A stretch of 42,522 bases of DNA, from positions 1 through 42,522 of IMG/VR virus record IMGVR_UViG_3300030520_000055; one strand, written 5' to 3'. How positions within the stretch are numbered: the first letter of the stretch is position 1; each line of letters begins with the position of its first letter. Below are positions 7,586-14,728 of this stretch, in pieces. The notes under the pieces are model-generated. The model saw only the letters and a list, made by a program, of their open reading frames with translations. It did no database searches and was not told the origin of the DNA. Made by a program: the position numbers and the translations under genes. The DNA is from a virus.

Positions 7586-7794
7586 TGGAACGCCTCCTAG
7601 CAGACATGGCCGCCACCGCGGCCCGGCTCGACCAGCGCGCGGCAGGGTACAGGATGACCGGCGAACGCCGCCTGGCGTTTGAATGCCGCACCGCCGCGCT
7701 TCACCTCAACAATGCGGCGAGGGCGTTGGGTGACGCGCTCGCCAGCGAAGACGCCGCCAAGGCGGCAAGGGAGGCAATCGATGCGGACGATTGA
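7585..7794 (+). CDS. Small Ala-rich helical protein
   Basis: This is a 69-residue, mostly helical protein with heptad-like Ala/Leu spacing (LADMAATAARLDQRAAGY, AALHLNNAARALGDALA). It probably forms a helical hairpin or a short coiled coil. ATG 7585 overlaps the previous stop; a GTG three bases upstream is an alternative. The end overlaps the start of a tiny membrane protein gene. No family is recognised. Confidence 0.7.
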   Translation: MERLLADMAATAARLDQRAAGYRMTGERRLAFECRTAALHLNNAARALGDALASEDAAKAAREAIDADD

Positions 7795-7879
7795 ACCGAT
7801 CCTGCGGGGCACGTTGATCGGCGGCCTCGTTTCGCTTTGGCTATGGTGCCTGATTTTCGGCCTGTACCATATTCTGTGA
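7781..7879 (+). CDS. Tiny single-span membrane protein (32 aa)
   Basis: This is a 32-residue ORF starting with MRTIEPILRGTL and continuing into one strongly hydrophobic stretch of about 18 residues with two Trp. It is a credible single transmembrane helix, with the positive N-terminus likely inside. A clear GGGAGG ribosome-binding site lies 5-10 bases before ATG 7781, inside the end of the previous gene. Phages often encode such peptides to act on the host membrane, for example in lysis timing, superinfection exclusion or inhibition. The target here is unknown. Confidence 0.6.
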   Translation: MRTIEPILRGTLIGGLVSLWLWCLIFGLYHIL

Positions 7880-7888
7880 TGTCCCCTT

Positions 7889-7923
7889 GGGCTGGCATGG
7901 CGCGCGAAGCGTGATGCCAGCCC
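7889..7923 (+). promoter_or_regulatory. Intergenic 10-bp hairpin
   Basis: GGGCTGGCAT (7889-7898) and ATGCCAGCCC (7914-7923) pair perfectly around a 15-base loop, in the gap before the gene at 7950. No T-run follows. It is the second long perfect stem in this early gene cluster. Confidence 0.5.
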
Positions 7924-7949
7924 GACGATGACACCAAGGAGCGATTGAC

Positions 7950-8753
7950 ATGCTGACCGAAGACAACAGCATCCGCGGCGACCGACCGACGACACGCCTT
8001 CTATGGGATGGCGTCGAGGTGGTGCGCGTCATGGGGAAACCCGGCAACAAGGCGACTGCGCTTCGCATGGGGCATGAGCACGTCTTCGCGCGCACCGAGA
8101 TCATGGGCCAAGCCCTGGCCGCGTGGTTCGTCGGACGCGGCATCGACGTCGAGCTCGAGACCATCGAGGGGCGCGACTATCTCGTTCGCGATGACAAGAA
8201 GCTCCCCGTCTACAATCTTTCGAGCACGACGCGGCTCGATCCGGATCTGAATAATATCCAGATTGAGGGAGAATTGTGGGAAAATTCCACAATTTTTAAA
8301 GGCGAGCAGGAGCGCGTCGCGACCCCTGACAAGCCCCTAGCGACGGTGGCGATCCCCTCGCCCAGGCCTTCGCCCCTTCCCGCGCGCGCCAACGCCTCGC
8401 ACACGCGCGGGCAGTTCAAGGTGCCGCCGGTGCGGGGTCGCTATTATCCGGTCTACGGCGCCCGTTTCGACGTCGCCGGTGACGAGGTGGTGATCCGCTT
8501 TCAGGATGAACCGGTCATCGCCATGGCGCCGGGCCGCGTCGAGGTCGCCCCGATCAATTTCGACAAGCGCCGCGCGCAACGTCTCGACCATCTGGTCGAG
8601 GCGCTTCCCTTGGGCTTCACCACGCGCCGGCATGGCGCTTTCACCATGCTCTCGCCTCTCCCCGGGTTCGTCGCTTCCACCGCTGACGGCGACCTCGCCA
8701 GCGATGGCGATTGGCTGGCGCTCAACCAGGCGGTGACGGTCGAGGCTTGCTAA
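7950..8753 (+). CDS. Hypothetical early protein
   Basis: This is a 267-residue protein with AAGGAG in front of ATG 7950. Residues 1-95 form one compact segment with alternating strands (TTRLLWDGVEVVRVMG, RDYLVRDDKKLPVYNL). A Pro/Ser-rich linker lies around 130-150, and a second strand-rich part (160-267) has repeated acidic/basic pairs. Inside it (8250-8300) the DNA becomes AT-rich and forms a perfect hairpin. No motif is recognised. The two-part design could be a fused pair of small domains. Confidence 0.75.
   Translation: MLTEDNSIRGDRPTTRLLWDGVEVVRVMGKPGNKATALRMGHEHVFARTEIMGQALAAWFVGRGIDVELETIEGRDYLVRDDKKLPVYNLSSTTRLDPDLNNIQIEGELWENSTIFKGEQERVATPDKPLATVAIPSPRPSPLPARANASHTRGQFKVPPVRGRYYPVYGARFDVAGDEVVIRFQDEPVIAMAPGRVEVAPINFDKRRAQRLDHLVEALPLGFTTRRHGAFTMLSPLPGFVASTADGDLASDGDWLALNQAVTVEAC
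8272..8297 (+). promoter_or_regulatory. AT-rich hairpin inside a coding region
   Basis: AATTGTGG (8272-8279) and CCACAATT (8287-8294) pair around a 7-base loop, followed by TTT. It sits in an AT-rich patch inside an otherwise GC-rich gene. It could act as an attenuator or a protein-binding site. Confidence 0.4.
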
Positions 8754-8795
8754 GCCCGAAAACTTGTTTTAAGCAGGGGGATAAGGAGACCGACC

Positions 8796-9170
8796 TTGGC
8801 CACAGATTTGGCGATATTTTCCGAGCAACTCCCCGCCGCCCCTTGGCGCTGGCGCTCCGCCTCCATCAACGGAGGCGGAGCGCGATTGCCGTCTGAGATG
8901 GCGACCTCCCACCTCTTTTACACCTTGCGCATGGTGTGGAACCATTCCATGCCGATGCAGGTTGGCCGCAATTCCAAGCGCTACTGTTTCTCTGCGAGTT
9001 ACACCCCGGCTTACATGCAGGAAGCCGTTCAGCGTCTCGGCGCCGAGCTCGCGACGCGAACGGACCTCGCTGCGTGGCAACGCTTCGAACTCGAGCAGAT
9101 GGCGCGCTATCTCCGCGGTCAACGCAAACCGATCGGGCACACGCCGAAACTGGAATCCCACCGTGGCTAA
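8796..9170 (+). CDS. Hypothetical early protein
   Basis: This is a 124-residue protein starting at a TTG directly after the GGAGACCGACC leader (8785-8795), which decides the start. The middle contains MVWNHSMP and an aromatic/basic YCFSASYTP segment. The end is a helix (DLAAWQRFELEQMARYL) with a basic tail. No family is recognised. It overlaps the next gene by eight bases. Confidence 0.7.
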   Translation: MATDLAIFSEQLPAAPWRWRSASINGGGARLPSEMATSHLFYTLRMVWNHSMPMQVGRNSKRYCFSASYTPAYMQEAVQRLGAELATRTDLAAWQRFELEQMARYLRGQRKPIGHTPKLESHRG

Positions 9171-9375
9171 GCCCATCCTCCGACGCGTCGGGGAAGACCT
9201 GTGCTTCACCATGACGCAGCTCGCGATGGAGATGGGGTATCCCCGCTCCAGCATGGGAGGTGCCGTGCGCGGGGAGAACGCGGGCAGGATGACGAGCGAC
9301 CAGCGCGAGGCGTTGGTCGCTTTTCTCGTCAAGCACCGCGAGCTGACCGACCTTTTGCTGCTGGAGCTGTTGTGA
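9163..9375 (+). CDS. Small hypothetical, possible DNA-binding protein
   Basis: This is a 70-residue protein starting with GTG 9163, inside the previous gene's stop region. The central part (MTQLAMEMGYPRSSMGGAVRG) has the helix-turn-helix rhythm of small DNA-binding proteins, followed by a Leu-rich C-terminal helix (KHRELTDLLLLELL). The DNA-binding role is only a guess. It overlaps the RuvC-like gene by four bases (GTGA). Confidence 0.65.
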   Translation: MAKPILRRVGEDLCFTMTQLAMEMGYPRSSMGGAVRGENAGRMTSDQREALVAFLVKHRELTDLLLLELL

Positions 9376-9791
9376 TCGTCATCGGCATAGACCCCGGCAA
9401 GACCGGCGCGCTGTGCGCGATGGAGGCGGGCAGGATCGTTGACCTGATCGATATGCCCGAGGACGTGCGCGCCGTAGCCCGGTGGCTGCGGCCTGCGAGA
9501 GCGTTCCTTGAGAAAGTCGGCGGGCTTCCCGGTCAATCCGCGCCCGCCGCGTTTAACTTCGGACACCATTGCGGCCAGCTTGAGATGATTCTTAACTGGC
9601 AGGTTGGGGAGCCTACACTTGTCCGCCCGCAGCGCTGGAAAGGCGACCTCCGTGTACCCCGCGACAAGAAGCTGTCGCGGGCGCGCGCCTCCGAGCTTCT
9701 ACCCGCCGAAGCCCATCGCTGGCCGCTCGTCAAGCATGACGGGCGCGCCGAAGCCGCCATGATAGCCCTGTGGGGAGAGTTGTATGGATAA
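9372..9791 (+). CDS. RuvC-like Holliday junction resolvase
   Basis: This 139-residue protein has the RNase H fold signature of RuvC-type resolvases. The first strand is IVIGIDPGKTGAL with catalytic D7, a second acidic strand is FLEKVGG with E47, and the last motif KHDGRAEAAMIA holds H122, D123 and E127. Such enzymes cut branched DNA during phage replication and packaging. GTG 9372 gives a four-base overlap with the previous gene and places the first strand at the N-terminus; longer starts would extend into the other frame. The length is close to phage RuvC proteins. Confidence 0.85.
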   Translation: MIVIGIDPGKTGALCAMEAGRIVDLIDMPEDVRAVARWLRPARAFLEKVGGLPGQSAPAAFNFGHHCGQLEMILNWQVGEPTLVRPQRWKGDLRVPRDKKLSRARASELLPAEAHRWPLVKHDGRAEAAMIALWGELYG

Positions 9792-10140
9792 GATCTACAC
9801 CACCGCATCCCAACCCCCTGTTTCGCCGACGCAGGCGGACAGGGAGATAGCTGCTGATTGGCAGACCCGGTGCGGATATGCGCCGCACGTCGTTCAAATG
9901 TTCCGAGACGGCAGGGTGGATAACTCGCCTATCGTCCAAGCCTTCGCCGCCCACCGCCAGCACGCCCGCGACGCCGGTTTTGCGCAGGGTTGGGCGAAGG
10001 CAACCGCCTGGCACAAGCACGGCATCGCGTGGAAGCACCTTGAGCGCGCCAGCCAAGACGAGCTGCTTGCAGACGCCCGGAAAGCCCTCTCCGCCGAGGC
10101 GAATGAGGGGCGTTGCGATGCCGAAGGAGGTTCGCTGTGA
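9784..10140 (+). CDS. Hypothetical early protein
   Basis: This is a 118-residue protein whose ATG 9784 overlaps the resolvase end by eight bases. It has two likely helical parts (ADREIAADWQTRCGY and AFAAHRQHARDAGFAQGWAK) and a third near DELLADARKAL. His, Trp and Gln are abundant. No known motif was found. It probably folds as a small helical protein. Confidence 0.7.
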   Translation: MDKIYTTASQPPVSPTQADREIAADWQTRCGYAPHVVQMFRDGRVDNSPIVQAFAAHRQHARDAGFAQGWAKATAWHKHGIAWKHLERASQDELLADARKALSAEANEGRCDAEGGSL

Positions 10141-10325
10141 TGGAACCATTCGCCCTTGTCATCAGAAAGCGCGGCGGCGGAGAACGGGTCATCGAACCCG
10201 CTAAGTTCTGGATAAACCGGAACACACCACGCGGTGAGGACGCCGAAATATGGGAACGCATGCCCTACGAAGGGCGGCGCGAGATCCTTTGGAGCCAAGT
10301 CATTCGTAAGGAGCCTCGCCCATGA
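10140..10325 (+). CDS. Small basic hypothetical protein
   Basis: This is a 61-residue basic protein; ATG 10140 overlaps the upstream stop (TGATG). It starts with the strand FALVIRKRGGGERVIEP, followed by KFWINRNTPRGEDAEIWERM. The basic strand/turn/strand pattern would suit nucleic-acid binding, but no family is recognised. Its end overlaps the next start by four bases. Confidence 0.7.
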   Translation: MEPFALVIRKRGGGERVIEPAKFWINRNTPRGEDAEIWERMPYEGRREILWSQVIRKEPRP

Positions 10326-11140
10326 CCCAAGACCCAACCAAATCCCCGGCCGTGTCTGAGCGGGCCTTCCAGGATCGCGTGCAACCTTGGCTGTTGGCCT
10401 GCTTCGGCGAGATAATTGCCGGCGACCGCGAGGAGCGCAATCACCGCTTCCTTGAAGAAGCGCTTGAGCTTGTGCAGGCGTGTGGCTGCTCGGAAAACGA
10501 GGCGCACCAGCTAGTCGATTATGTCTACGGACGGCCGATCGGTGAGCCCGCGCAAGAAGTCGGCGGCGTCATGGTCACCCTCGCGGCACTGTGCCTTGCC
10601 AACGGTCTCGACATGCACACGGATGGCGAGACCGAGCTTGCTCGCATATGGACCAAGGTCGAGGCGATCCGCGCCAAGCAAGCCGCCAAGCCGAAACATT
10701 CGCCGCTCCCGGAAGGCCGCCTCGCCCCAGCGCCCGAGAAGGGGGTGCGGGATAAGGCGATTGCAGCCATGCGAGCTTATGTAACCAGCGCAGGCGTACC
10801 GGAAACCGAGTTCGATCCCGACTTCGTCGTCCGAATGATGGCGGCGATGATGGTCAGCTTCCACAAATACGGGCTGGTCGCGAAGGCTTATCCGCTCAAG
10901 TTCAACGCAGCGGATGATGTGCGCGCTCGCATGGCGAAGTACCGCCAGACCGGGAACAAGCACTACCTCGTCGACGCCGCTAACTTCGCGATGATCGAGG
11001 CTATGCACCCCGGTCGCGCGTCCGAATGGGGCGAGAACGACGCCGCCGACAGCCCCGGCCGAACGACGGCGAGCGGCCACCGGCTTGTTCATGAAACCAA
11101 CGAGGGTGAACGCCTGACAGCACAGGAGCGCGGACTATGA
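10322..11140 (+). CDS. MazG-like NTP pyrophosphohydrolase domain protein
   Basis: This is a 272-residue protein. Residues 35-110 resemble phage MazG-like domains: HRFLEEALELVQACG carries the EExxE-type metal-binding helix and EVGGVMVTLAALCLANG the second helix, where the usual Asp of ExxD is Gly. MazG enzymes hydrolyse nucleotides, and phage versions may change alarmone or dNTP pools. The loss of the second acidic residue could lower activity. Residues 150-245 form a second region containing NKHYLVDAANFAMIEAMHP, found in several phage proteins of unknown role. ATGA overlaps exist at both ends. Confidence 0.7.
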   Translation: MTQDPTKSPAVSERAFQDRVQPWLLACFGEIIAGDREERNHRFLEEALELVQACGCSENEAHQLVDYVYGRPIGEPAQEVGGVMVTLAALCLANGLDMHTDGETELARIWTKVEAIRAKQAAKPKHSPLPEGRLAPAPEKGVRDKAIAAMRAYVTSAGVPETEFDPDFVVRMMAAMMVSFHKYGLVAKAYPLKFNAADDVRARMAKYRQTGNKHYLVDAANFAMIEAMHPGRASEWGENDAADSPGRTTASGHRLVHETNEGERLTAQERGL

Positions 11141-11511
11141 GCGGCGAGGATATGGTGCTGGTGCCGCGCGAGCCGACCGAGGCGATGCTTAGGGTTGGCG
11201 TAGGTGAATGGCTAGGGCGTGGTGTACCGGCATTCAGCGCTGGTTGGCAGGCGTACGTTCTCAAGACATGGAATGCTATGATCGCCGCCGCCCTCGCCCA
11301 TCCCGAAGCCGAACGTGCTCGAACGGCAGACCATCCGTCATGGATCGACGGTGTGGCGCTGACAATCGCGCGAGGCATCGCTGCAGAGTCAAAAATCACC
11401 GACGTTCAATATATCGCCCGCATCCAGATAGGCGCGATTGAAGGCATCAAGTGGTCTATCGAAGACCGCCACCGCGCTCTCGCCCAGGGGGGTGGGGAGG
11501 GTTCGAAGTGA
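11137..11511 (+). CDS. Hypothetical phage protein
   Basis: This is a 124-residue protein that begins with MSGEDMVLVPREPTEAML, then W-Q-A-Y-V and WNAMIAAAL. This arrangement is common in short proteins of proteobacterial phages (a loop-rich N-terminus and a helix ending in MIAAA), and I know no function for it. The end includes a helix QIGAIEGIKWSIEDRH. It overlaps both neighbours by four bases. Confidence 0.7.
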   Translation: MSGEDMVLVPREPTEAMLRVGVGEWLGRGVPAFSAGWQAYVLKTWNAMIAAALAHPEAERARTADHPSWIDGVALTIARGIAAESKITDVQYIARIQIGAIEGIKWSIEDRHRALAQGGGEGSK

Positions 11512-11786
11512 GCGACTTGTCCATCATATTCGTCGCGGGCGCTTGCTTTGGTGGGGCTTTCGTCACCCTCTTGCGCTACCGGGCCGCATCGCGTGATCTC
11601 GGGCGCAATGAAGCCGTCGACGAGCTTCGCCAGATCGAAGCGACCATGACGGAAGACCAGGTCCGCGCGTCGGCGATGCTGCTGATCGGTTGGGGCTTCC
11701 CGATGTCGCCACCGCCGCCGGTGTGGGCGTGGAAGAAAGCCTATACGGCGGTGCTGTGCGGGCAGACGGGCGGGATGAAGCAGTGA
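11508..11786 (+). CDS. Small membrane-anchored protein
   Basis: This is a 92-residue protein with one N-terminal membrane helix (LSIIFVAGACFGGAFVTLL), followed by a basic segment RYRAASRD and a mostly helical, then Pro/Trp-rich cytoplasmic part. GTG 11508 overlaps the previous stop (GTGA) and places the hydrophobic segment at the N-terminus. The function is unknown. Its end overlaps the methyltransferase start by four bases. Confidence 0.65.
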   Translation: MSDLSIIFVAGACFGGAFVTLLRYRAASRDLGRNEAVDELRQIEATMTEDQVRASAMLLIGWGFPMSPPPPVWAWKKAYTAVLCGQTGGMKQ

Positions 11787-12790
11787 CCGCCTACTACAAT
11801 GAGTTCGATCCGTTCGCCGCCGAATGGCTGCGCTGCCTTATGCTCGAGGGTCATATCGCCGAAGGCGAAGTCGACGAGCGCAATCTATGGGACGTCCATC
11901 CGCATGACCTTCGAGGATTTACACAGGTCCACCTCTGCGCCGGGATCGGTGTCTGGAGCTACGCCTTGCGACGTGCCGGATGGGGCGACGACCGACCCGT
12001 CTGGACAGGTTCCTTCCCCTGCCAACCTTTCAGCGCGGCAGGCAAAGGACTCGGGTTTGCTGACGAGCGGCATCTCTGGCCTGCCGGGTTTCACCTCGCC
12101 CGACAGTGCCGACCTAGCGTCTTCCTTGGCGAGCAGGTTTCGAGCAAGGACGGGCTCGCTTGGCTCGACCTTGTACACACTGACATGGAAGCAACGGGCT
12201 ATGCCTTCGGGGCGCTCGATCTGTGCGCTGCGGGCGTCGGCGCGCCGCATATCCGCCAACGAACGTACTGGGTGGCCAACGCCAATGGCCAAAACGGCGG
12301 GGCCCGACTTCGCAACCAGCAACCGGCCGGGGACGGGGGCGCCGCTATTGCCGGCCGTGGCGACGCTCTGCGGTTGGGCGACGCCGACGACGCGCGATTG
12401 GAAAGACTCGACGGGCATGGCGGCCACGGGGATCAACCCGGACGGCTCGCTGCGCAGTCGGTTAGATCGGGTGGGGCTGCAAGCGGGATTGGCGGGCTGG
12501 TCGACACCAATAACGAACGACGCGGAGAAACGTGGTCGGGTGTCACCCGGCAACCCGTTGCCGGGGGATGCGCAGATGATGACGGGTCCGGCCCGACTAA
12601 CGGCTTCTGGCGAAATGCTGACTGGCTCGGATGCACGAATGGAAAGTGGCGGTCAGTTGAACCCGGAACATTCCCGCTGGCTCATGGGGCTCCCGCCCGA
12701 GTGGGACGATTGCGGGGTTATGGCAACGCTACCGTCGCGCCGCTCGCCACGGCGTTCGTCGAAGCGGTCAAGGACGTGATCGATGCTTGA
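11783..12790 (+). CDS. DNA (cytosine-5) methyltransferase
   Basis: This 335-residue enzyme would methylate cytosine in DNA, probably to shield phage DNA from host restriction. Motif I is [13 protein letters not shown], motif IV is [14 protein letters not shown] with the catalytic Cys, the ENV-type motif is replaced by GEQVSS, motif VIII is IRQRTYWV, and motif X is [17 protein letters not shown] near the C-terminus. The middle is a low-conservation, repeated region (LGDAD, LVDTN). GTG 11783 gives the GTGA overlap with the upstream gene; earlier starts run in noncoding sense. A long second frame overlaps most of the gene. Confidence 0.9.
   Translation: MTAYYNEFDPFAAEWLRCLMLEGHIAEGEVDERNLWDVHPHDLRGFTQVHLCAGIGVWSYALRRAGWGDDRPVWTGSFPCQPFSAAGKGLGFADERHLWPAGFHLARQCRPSVFLGEQVSSKDGLAWLDLVHTDMEATGYAFGALDLCAAGVGAPHIRQRTYWVANANGQNGGARLRNQQPAGDGGAAIAGRGDALRLGDADDARLERLDGHGGHGDQPGRLAAQSVRSGGAASGIGGLVDTNNERRGETWSGVTRQPVAGGCADDDGSGPTNGFWRNADWLGCTNGKWRSVEPGTFPLAHGAPARVGRLRGYGNATVAPLATAFVEAVKDVIDA
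11904..12779 (+). CDS. Alternate-frame ORF over the cytosine methyltransferase
   Basis: This is a 291-residue reading frame (from 11799 if the earlier ATG is used) lying entirely over the methyltransferase gene in another frame. It contains recurring units GWPTP, GWATP, GWSTP, a [20 protein letters not shown] block, and an end block with [11 protein letters not shown] and [14 protein letters not shown] recall the same blocks as annotated proteins in other phages, also overlapping methyltransferases. No convincing ribosome-binding site was seen at either start. It may be a true overprinted gene or a by-product of conserved methyltransferase coding. Confidence 0.4.
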   Translation: MTFEDLHRSTSAPGSVSGATPCDVPDGATTDPSGQVPSPANLSARQAKDSGLLTSGISGLPGFTSPDSADLASSLASRFRARTGSLGSTLYTLTWKQRAMPSGRSICALRASARRISANERTGWPTPMAKTAGPDFATSNRPGTGAPLLPAVATLCGWATPTTRDWKDSTGMAATGINPDGSLRSRLDRVGLQAGLAGWSTPITNDAEKRGRVSPGNPLPGDAQMMTGPARLTASGEMLTGSDARMESGGQLNPEHSRWLMGLPPEWDDCGVMATLPSRRSPRRSSKRSRT

Positions 12791-14123
12791 CCTTTTCCCC
12801 TACCAGCACGTCGGGGCCCAATTCCTCGCCGACCGGCCACGCGCGGGGCTGTTCGATGTGCCTGGCATAGGAAAAACGGCTCAATCTGTCAGTGCGTGCG
12901 ATCTCATCGGTGCGCAGCGCGTGCTCGTCATCTGCCCGGCCGCCGTGCGTACCGTCTGGCCGACGGAGTTCCGCAAATTTCAGCGGATACCGCGGCGCGT
13001 GACCGCGGCAAAGAAGATCGACGACCTCAACCTCTGGTTGCGTGGCCGGTTCGACGTGCTGGTCGTCTCCTACGAGCAGGCGACGCGATGGGCGCCGCAT
13101 CTCCAGAAGGATTTGATCGAGGCGGTCATCATCGACGAGGCCCACTATATCAAGGACGCCAAAGCCAAACGCACCAAGGCGATCCTGGGAGGACGCTGCG
13201 ACGGGACCACGGGCATCGCGCGCATGGGTGGCGCGGTCTGGTTCCTGACCGGCACCCCGCATTCCAACTCTCCGACCGACACATGGACATGGCTACGCTT
13301 CTGCGGTGCCACCGAGTTGAGCCTCGCCAATTACACGAACACCTATTTCAACGCGCAACCCGGCGCGTTCAATATGAGTTTCTCCGTTCGCAAGGAGCGC
13401 GTCGAGGAACTGCGGACGATCATCCGCTCGAACAGCCTTCGACGCACCAAGGAGCAGGTAGGGCTCCAGCTCCCGCCGGTATGGCTGACGACGCAGGCGA
13501 TCGAGGGAGACGACGATGGTATCAAGGCGCTCCTGCGACAGCATCCCGGACTGGATGCAGCCATACTTGATGCGGTTGAACGAGGTTCCCTATCCTTCGT
13601 CGACGCGCAGCACATCGGAACCCTCCGCAGGCTCACCGGCACCGGTAAAGCGCCCGCCTACGCCGCGCAGCTCATAGAGGAGCTGGAGACCGACGGCGCC
13701 AAGCGCGTCGTGATCGGCATCCACCGCGCGGTCCTCGACATCGTGGCGGCGGCGCTGGAGCGCGAGGGGATCGGTTACGTCCGCATCGACGGCCAGGTCA
13801 CCGACAGCGACGTCCGCGAGATGATGGTCACCCAATTCCAGCTCGACCCCAAATGCCGGGTGTTCCTGGGGAATATCAAGGCGGCCGGCACGGGGCTGAC
13901 GCTCACCGCCGCCTACCGAATCGACATGCTCGAATGGTCGTGGGCGCCGGCGGACAACGCGCAGGCGCTCATGCGCGTCCATCGCATCGGGCAGACGCAC
14001 GAGGTCCACGCGCGGTTCATATCGCTCGCCAAGTCGATCGACGAGCGCGTCAGCGCGACCGTCGCCCGCAAGACCGCGGCGATCGCGGCGATAGAAGGTC
14101 ACGAGGAAGACGAGGCGGCTTGA
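12783..14123 (+). CDS. SNF2-family DEAD-like helicase
   Basis: This 446-residue protein has the superfamily 2 helicase core. Walker A is DVPGIGKT (25-32), motif II DEAH (118-121), motif III FLTGTPHSN (154-162), and motif VI QALMRVHRIGQ (394-404), where RIGQ is the SNF2 hallmark. It would translocate on or remodel DNA in an ATP-dependent way during replication or recombination. It has no extra domain and is close to the minimal phage SNF2 length. The start overlaps the methyltransferase end by eight bases, and its stop codon lies inside the -35 box of a promoter. Confidence 0.92.
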   Translation: MLDLFPYQHVGAQFLADRPRAGLFDVPGIGKTAQSVSACDLIGAQRVLVICPAAVRTVWPTEFRKFQRIPRRVTAAKKIDDLNLWLRGRFDVLVVSYEQATRWAPHLQKDLIEAVIIDEAHYIKDAKAKRTKAILGGRCDGTTGIARMGGAVWFLTGTPHSNSPTDTWTWLRFCGATELSLANYTNTYFNAQPGAFNMSFSVRKERVEELRTIIRSNSLRRTKEQVGLQLPPVWLTTQAIEGDDDGIKALLRQHPGLDAAILDAVERGSLSFVDAQHIGTLRRLTGTGKAPAYAAQLIEELETDGAKRVVIGIHRAVLDIVAAALEREGIGYVRIDGQVTDSDVREMMVTQFQLDPKCRVFLGNIKAAGTGLTLTAAYRIDMLEWSWAPADNAQALMRVHRIGQTHEVHARFISLAKSIDERVSATVARKTAAIAAIEGHEEDEAA

Positions 14124-14148
14124 CACCCTCCCCATCCTGTGATTTATA
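14120..14148 (+). promoter_or_regulatory. Strong sigma70-type promoter for the replication module
   Basis: TTGACA (14120-14125), a 17-base spacer and TTTATA (14143-14148) give the best promoter match in the window. It overlaps the helicase stop codon and lies 29 bp before the next ATG, which has the GGAGACTGAC leader. It would add transcription of the replication genes on top of read-through. Confidence 0.75.
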
Positions 14149-14177
14149 ACAAGTTTTACAACCCAAGGAGACTGACG

Positions 14178-14681
14178 ATGGCAATTTTCCGTTTCGAGAT
14201 CGAGAGTGAAGATCGCGAAGAGATGCGCGACCTGCTCGGCGCGCTGTTCTTTATCGGCGGCGGCGGCGTGGTGCCCGAGGTTGCGGCAGCGAAGCCAGCC
14301 CGCGCCACTGGCGCCAAGAAGGCCGCTACGGCGACCGTCAAGGAGATCGAGCCCGAGGACGCTCCCGTCGTCCCCGAGACGCTCCAGGAGCCCGAAGAGA
14401 AGGTCATCTCCAAGCCGACCGCCGTCGAGGATACCAAGCCGGTCGAGACGAAGCCGGCCCCCGCGGCGGCCAGCGACGTGACGCTGGAGATGGTCAAGGC
14501 CAAGGGCACCGAGCTCATGCCGCACCTCGGCGGCGCTACCGGCGTGATCGCTTTCCTCAAGGAGACGACCAAGGCCCACGGCGGCAAGGAAATCGGCGGC
14601 TACGGCTCGCTCCCCGAGGAACTCTATGCGCCCGTCCATGCGGCGATGGAGAACAAGCTCGCGGACCTGCTGTCCGCCTGA
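14178..14681 (+). CDS. Hypothetical protein heading the replication module
   Basis: This is a 167-residue protein starting at ATG 14178 next to the GGAGACTGAC leader, which decides the start over an in-frame ATG at 14139 that lies inside the promoter. N-terminal residues 1-40 are acidic and then hydrophobic (DLLGALFFIGGGG). A long Ala/Pro/Glu/Lys linker spans about 40-105. The C-terminal part (LEMVKAKGTELMPHLG, IAFLKETTKAHGG) is helical. No family is recognised. Its position just before the DUF2800 nuclease suggests a part in replication or recombination. Confidence 0.75.
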   Translation: MAIFRFEIESEDREEMRDLLGALFFIGGGGVVPEVAAAKPARATGAKKAATATVKEIEPEDAPVVPETLQEPEEKVISKPTAVEDTKPVETKPAPAAASDVTLEMVKAKGTELMPHLGGATGVIAFLKETTKAHGGKEIGGYGSLPEELYAPVHAAMENKLADLLSA

Positions 14682-14691
14682 CCAACGAGAG

Positions 14692-14709
14692 GGGCGGTTT
14701 CGGCCGCCC
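14692..14709 (+). promoter_or_regulatory. Intergenic GC hairpin
   Basis: GGGCGG (14692-14697) and CCGCCC (14704-14709) pair around a six-base loop, 20 bp before the next ATG and directly before the GGAGACCGAC leader (14716-14725). It has only two T bases after it, so it is a weak terminator at best. Confidence 0.45.
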
Positions 14710-14728
14710 TTCAACGGAGACCGACACC

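Noticed and set aside
7889-7923. Intrinsic terminator before the gene at 7950
   Set aside because: The stem is strong but no T-run follows, so it was recorded as a hairpin of unknown role.
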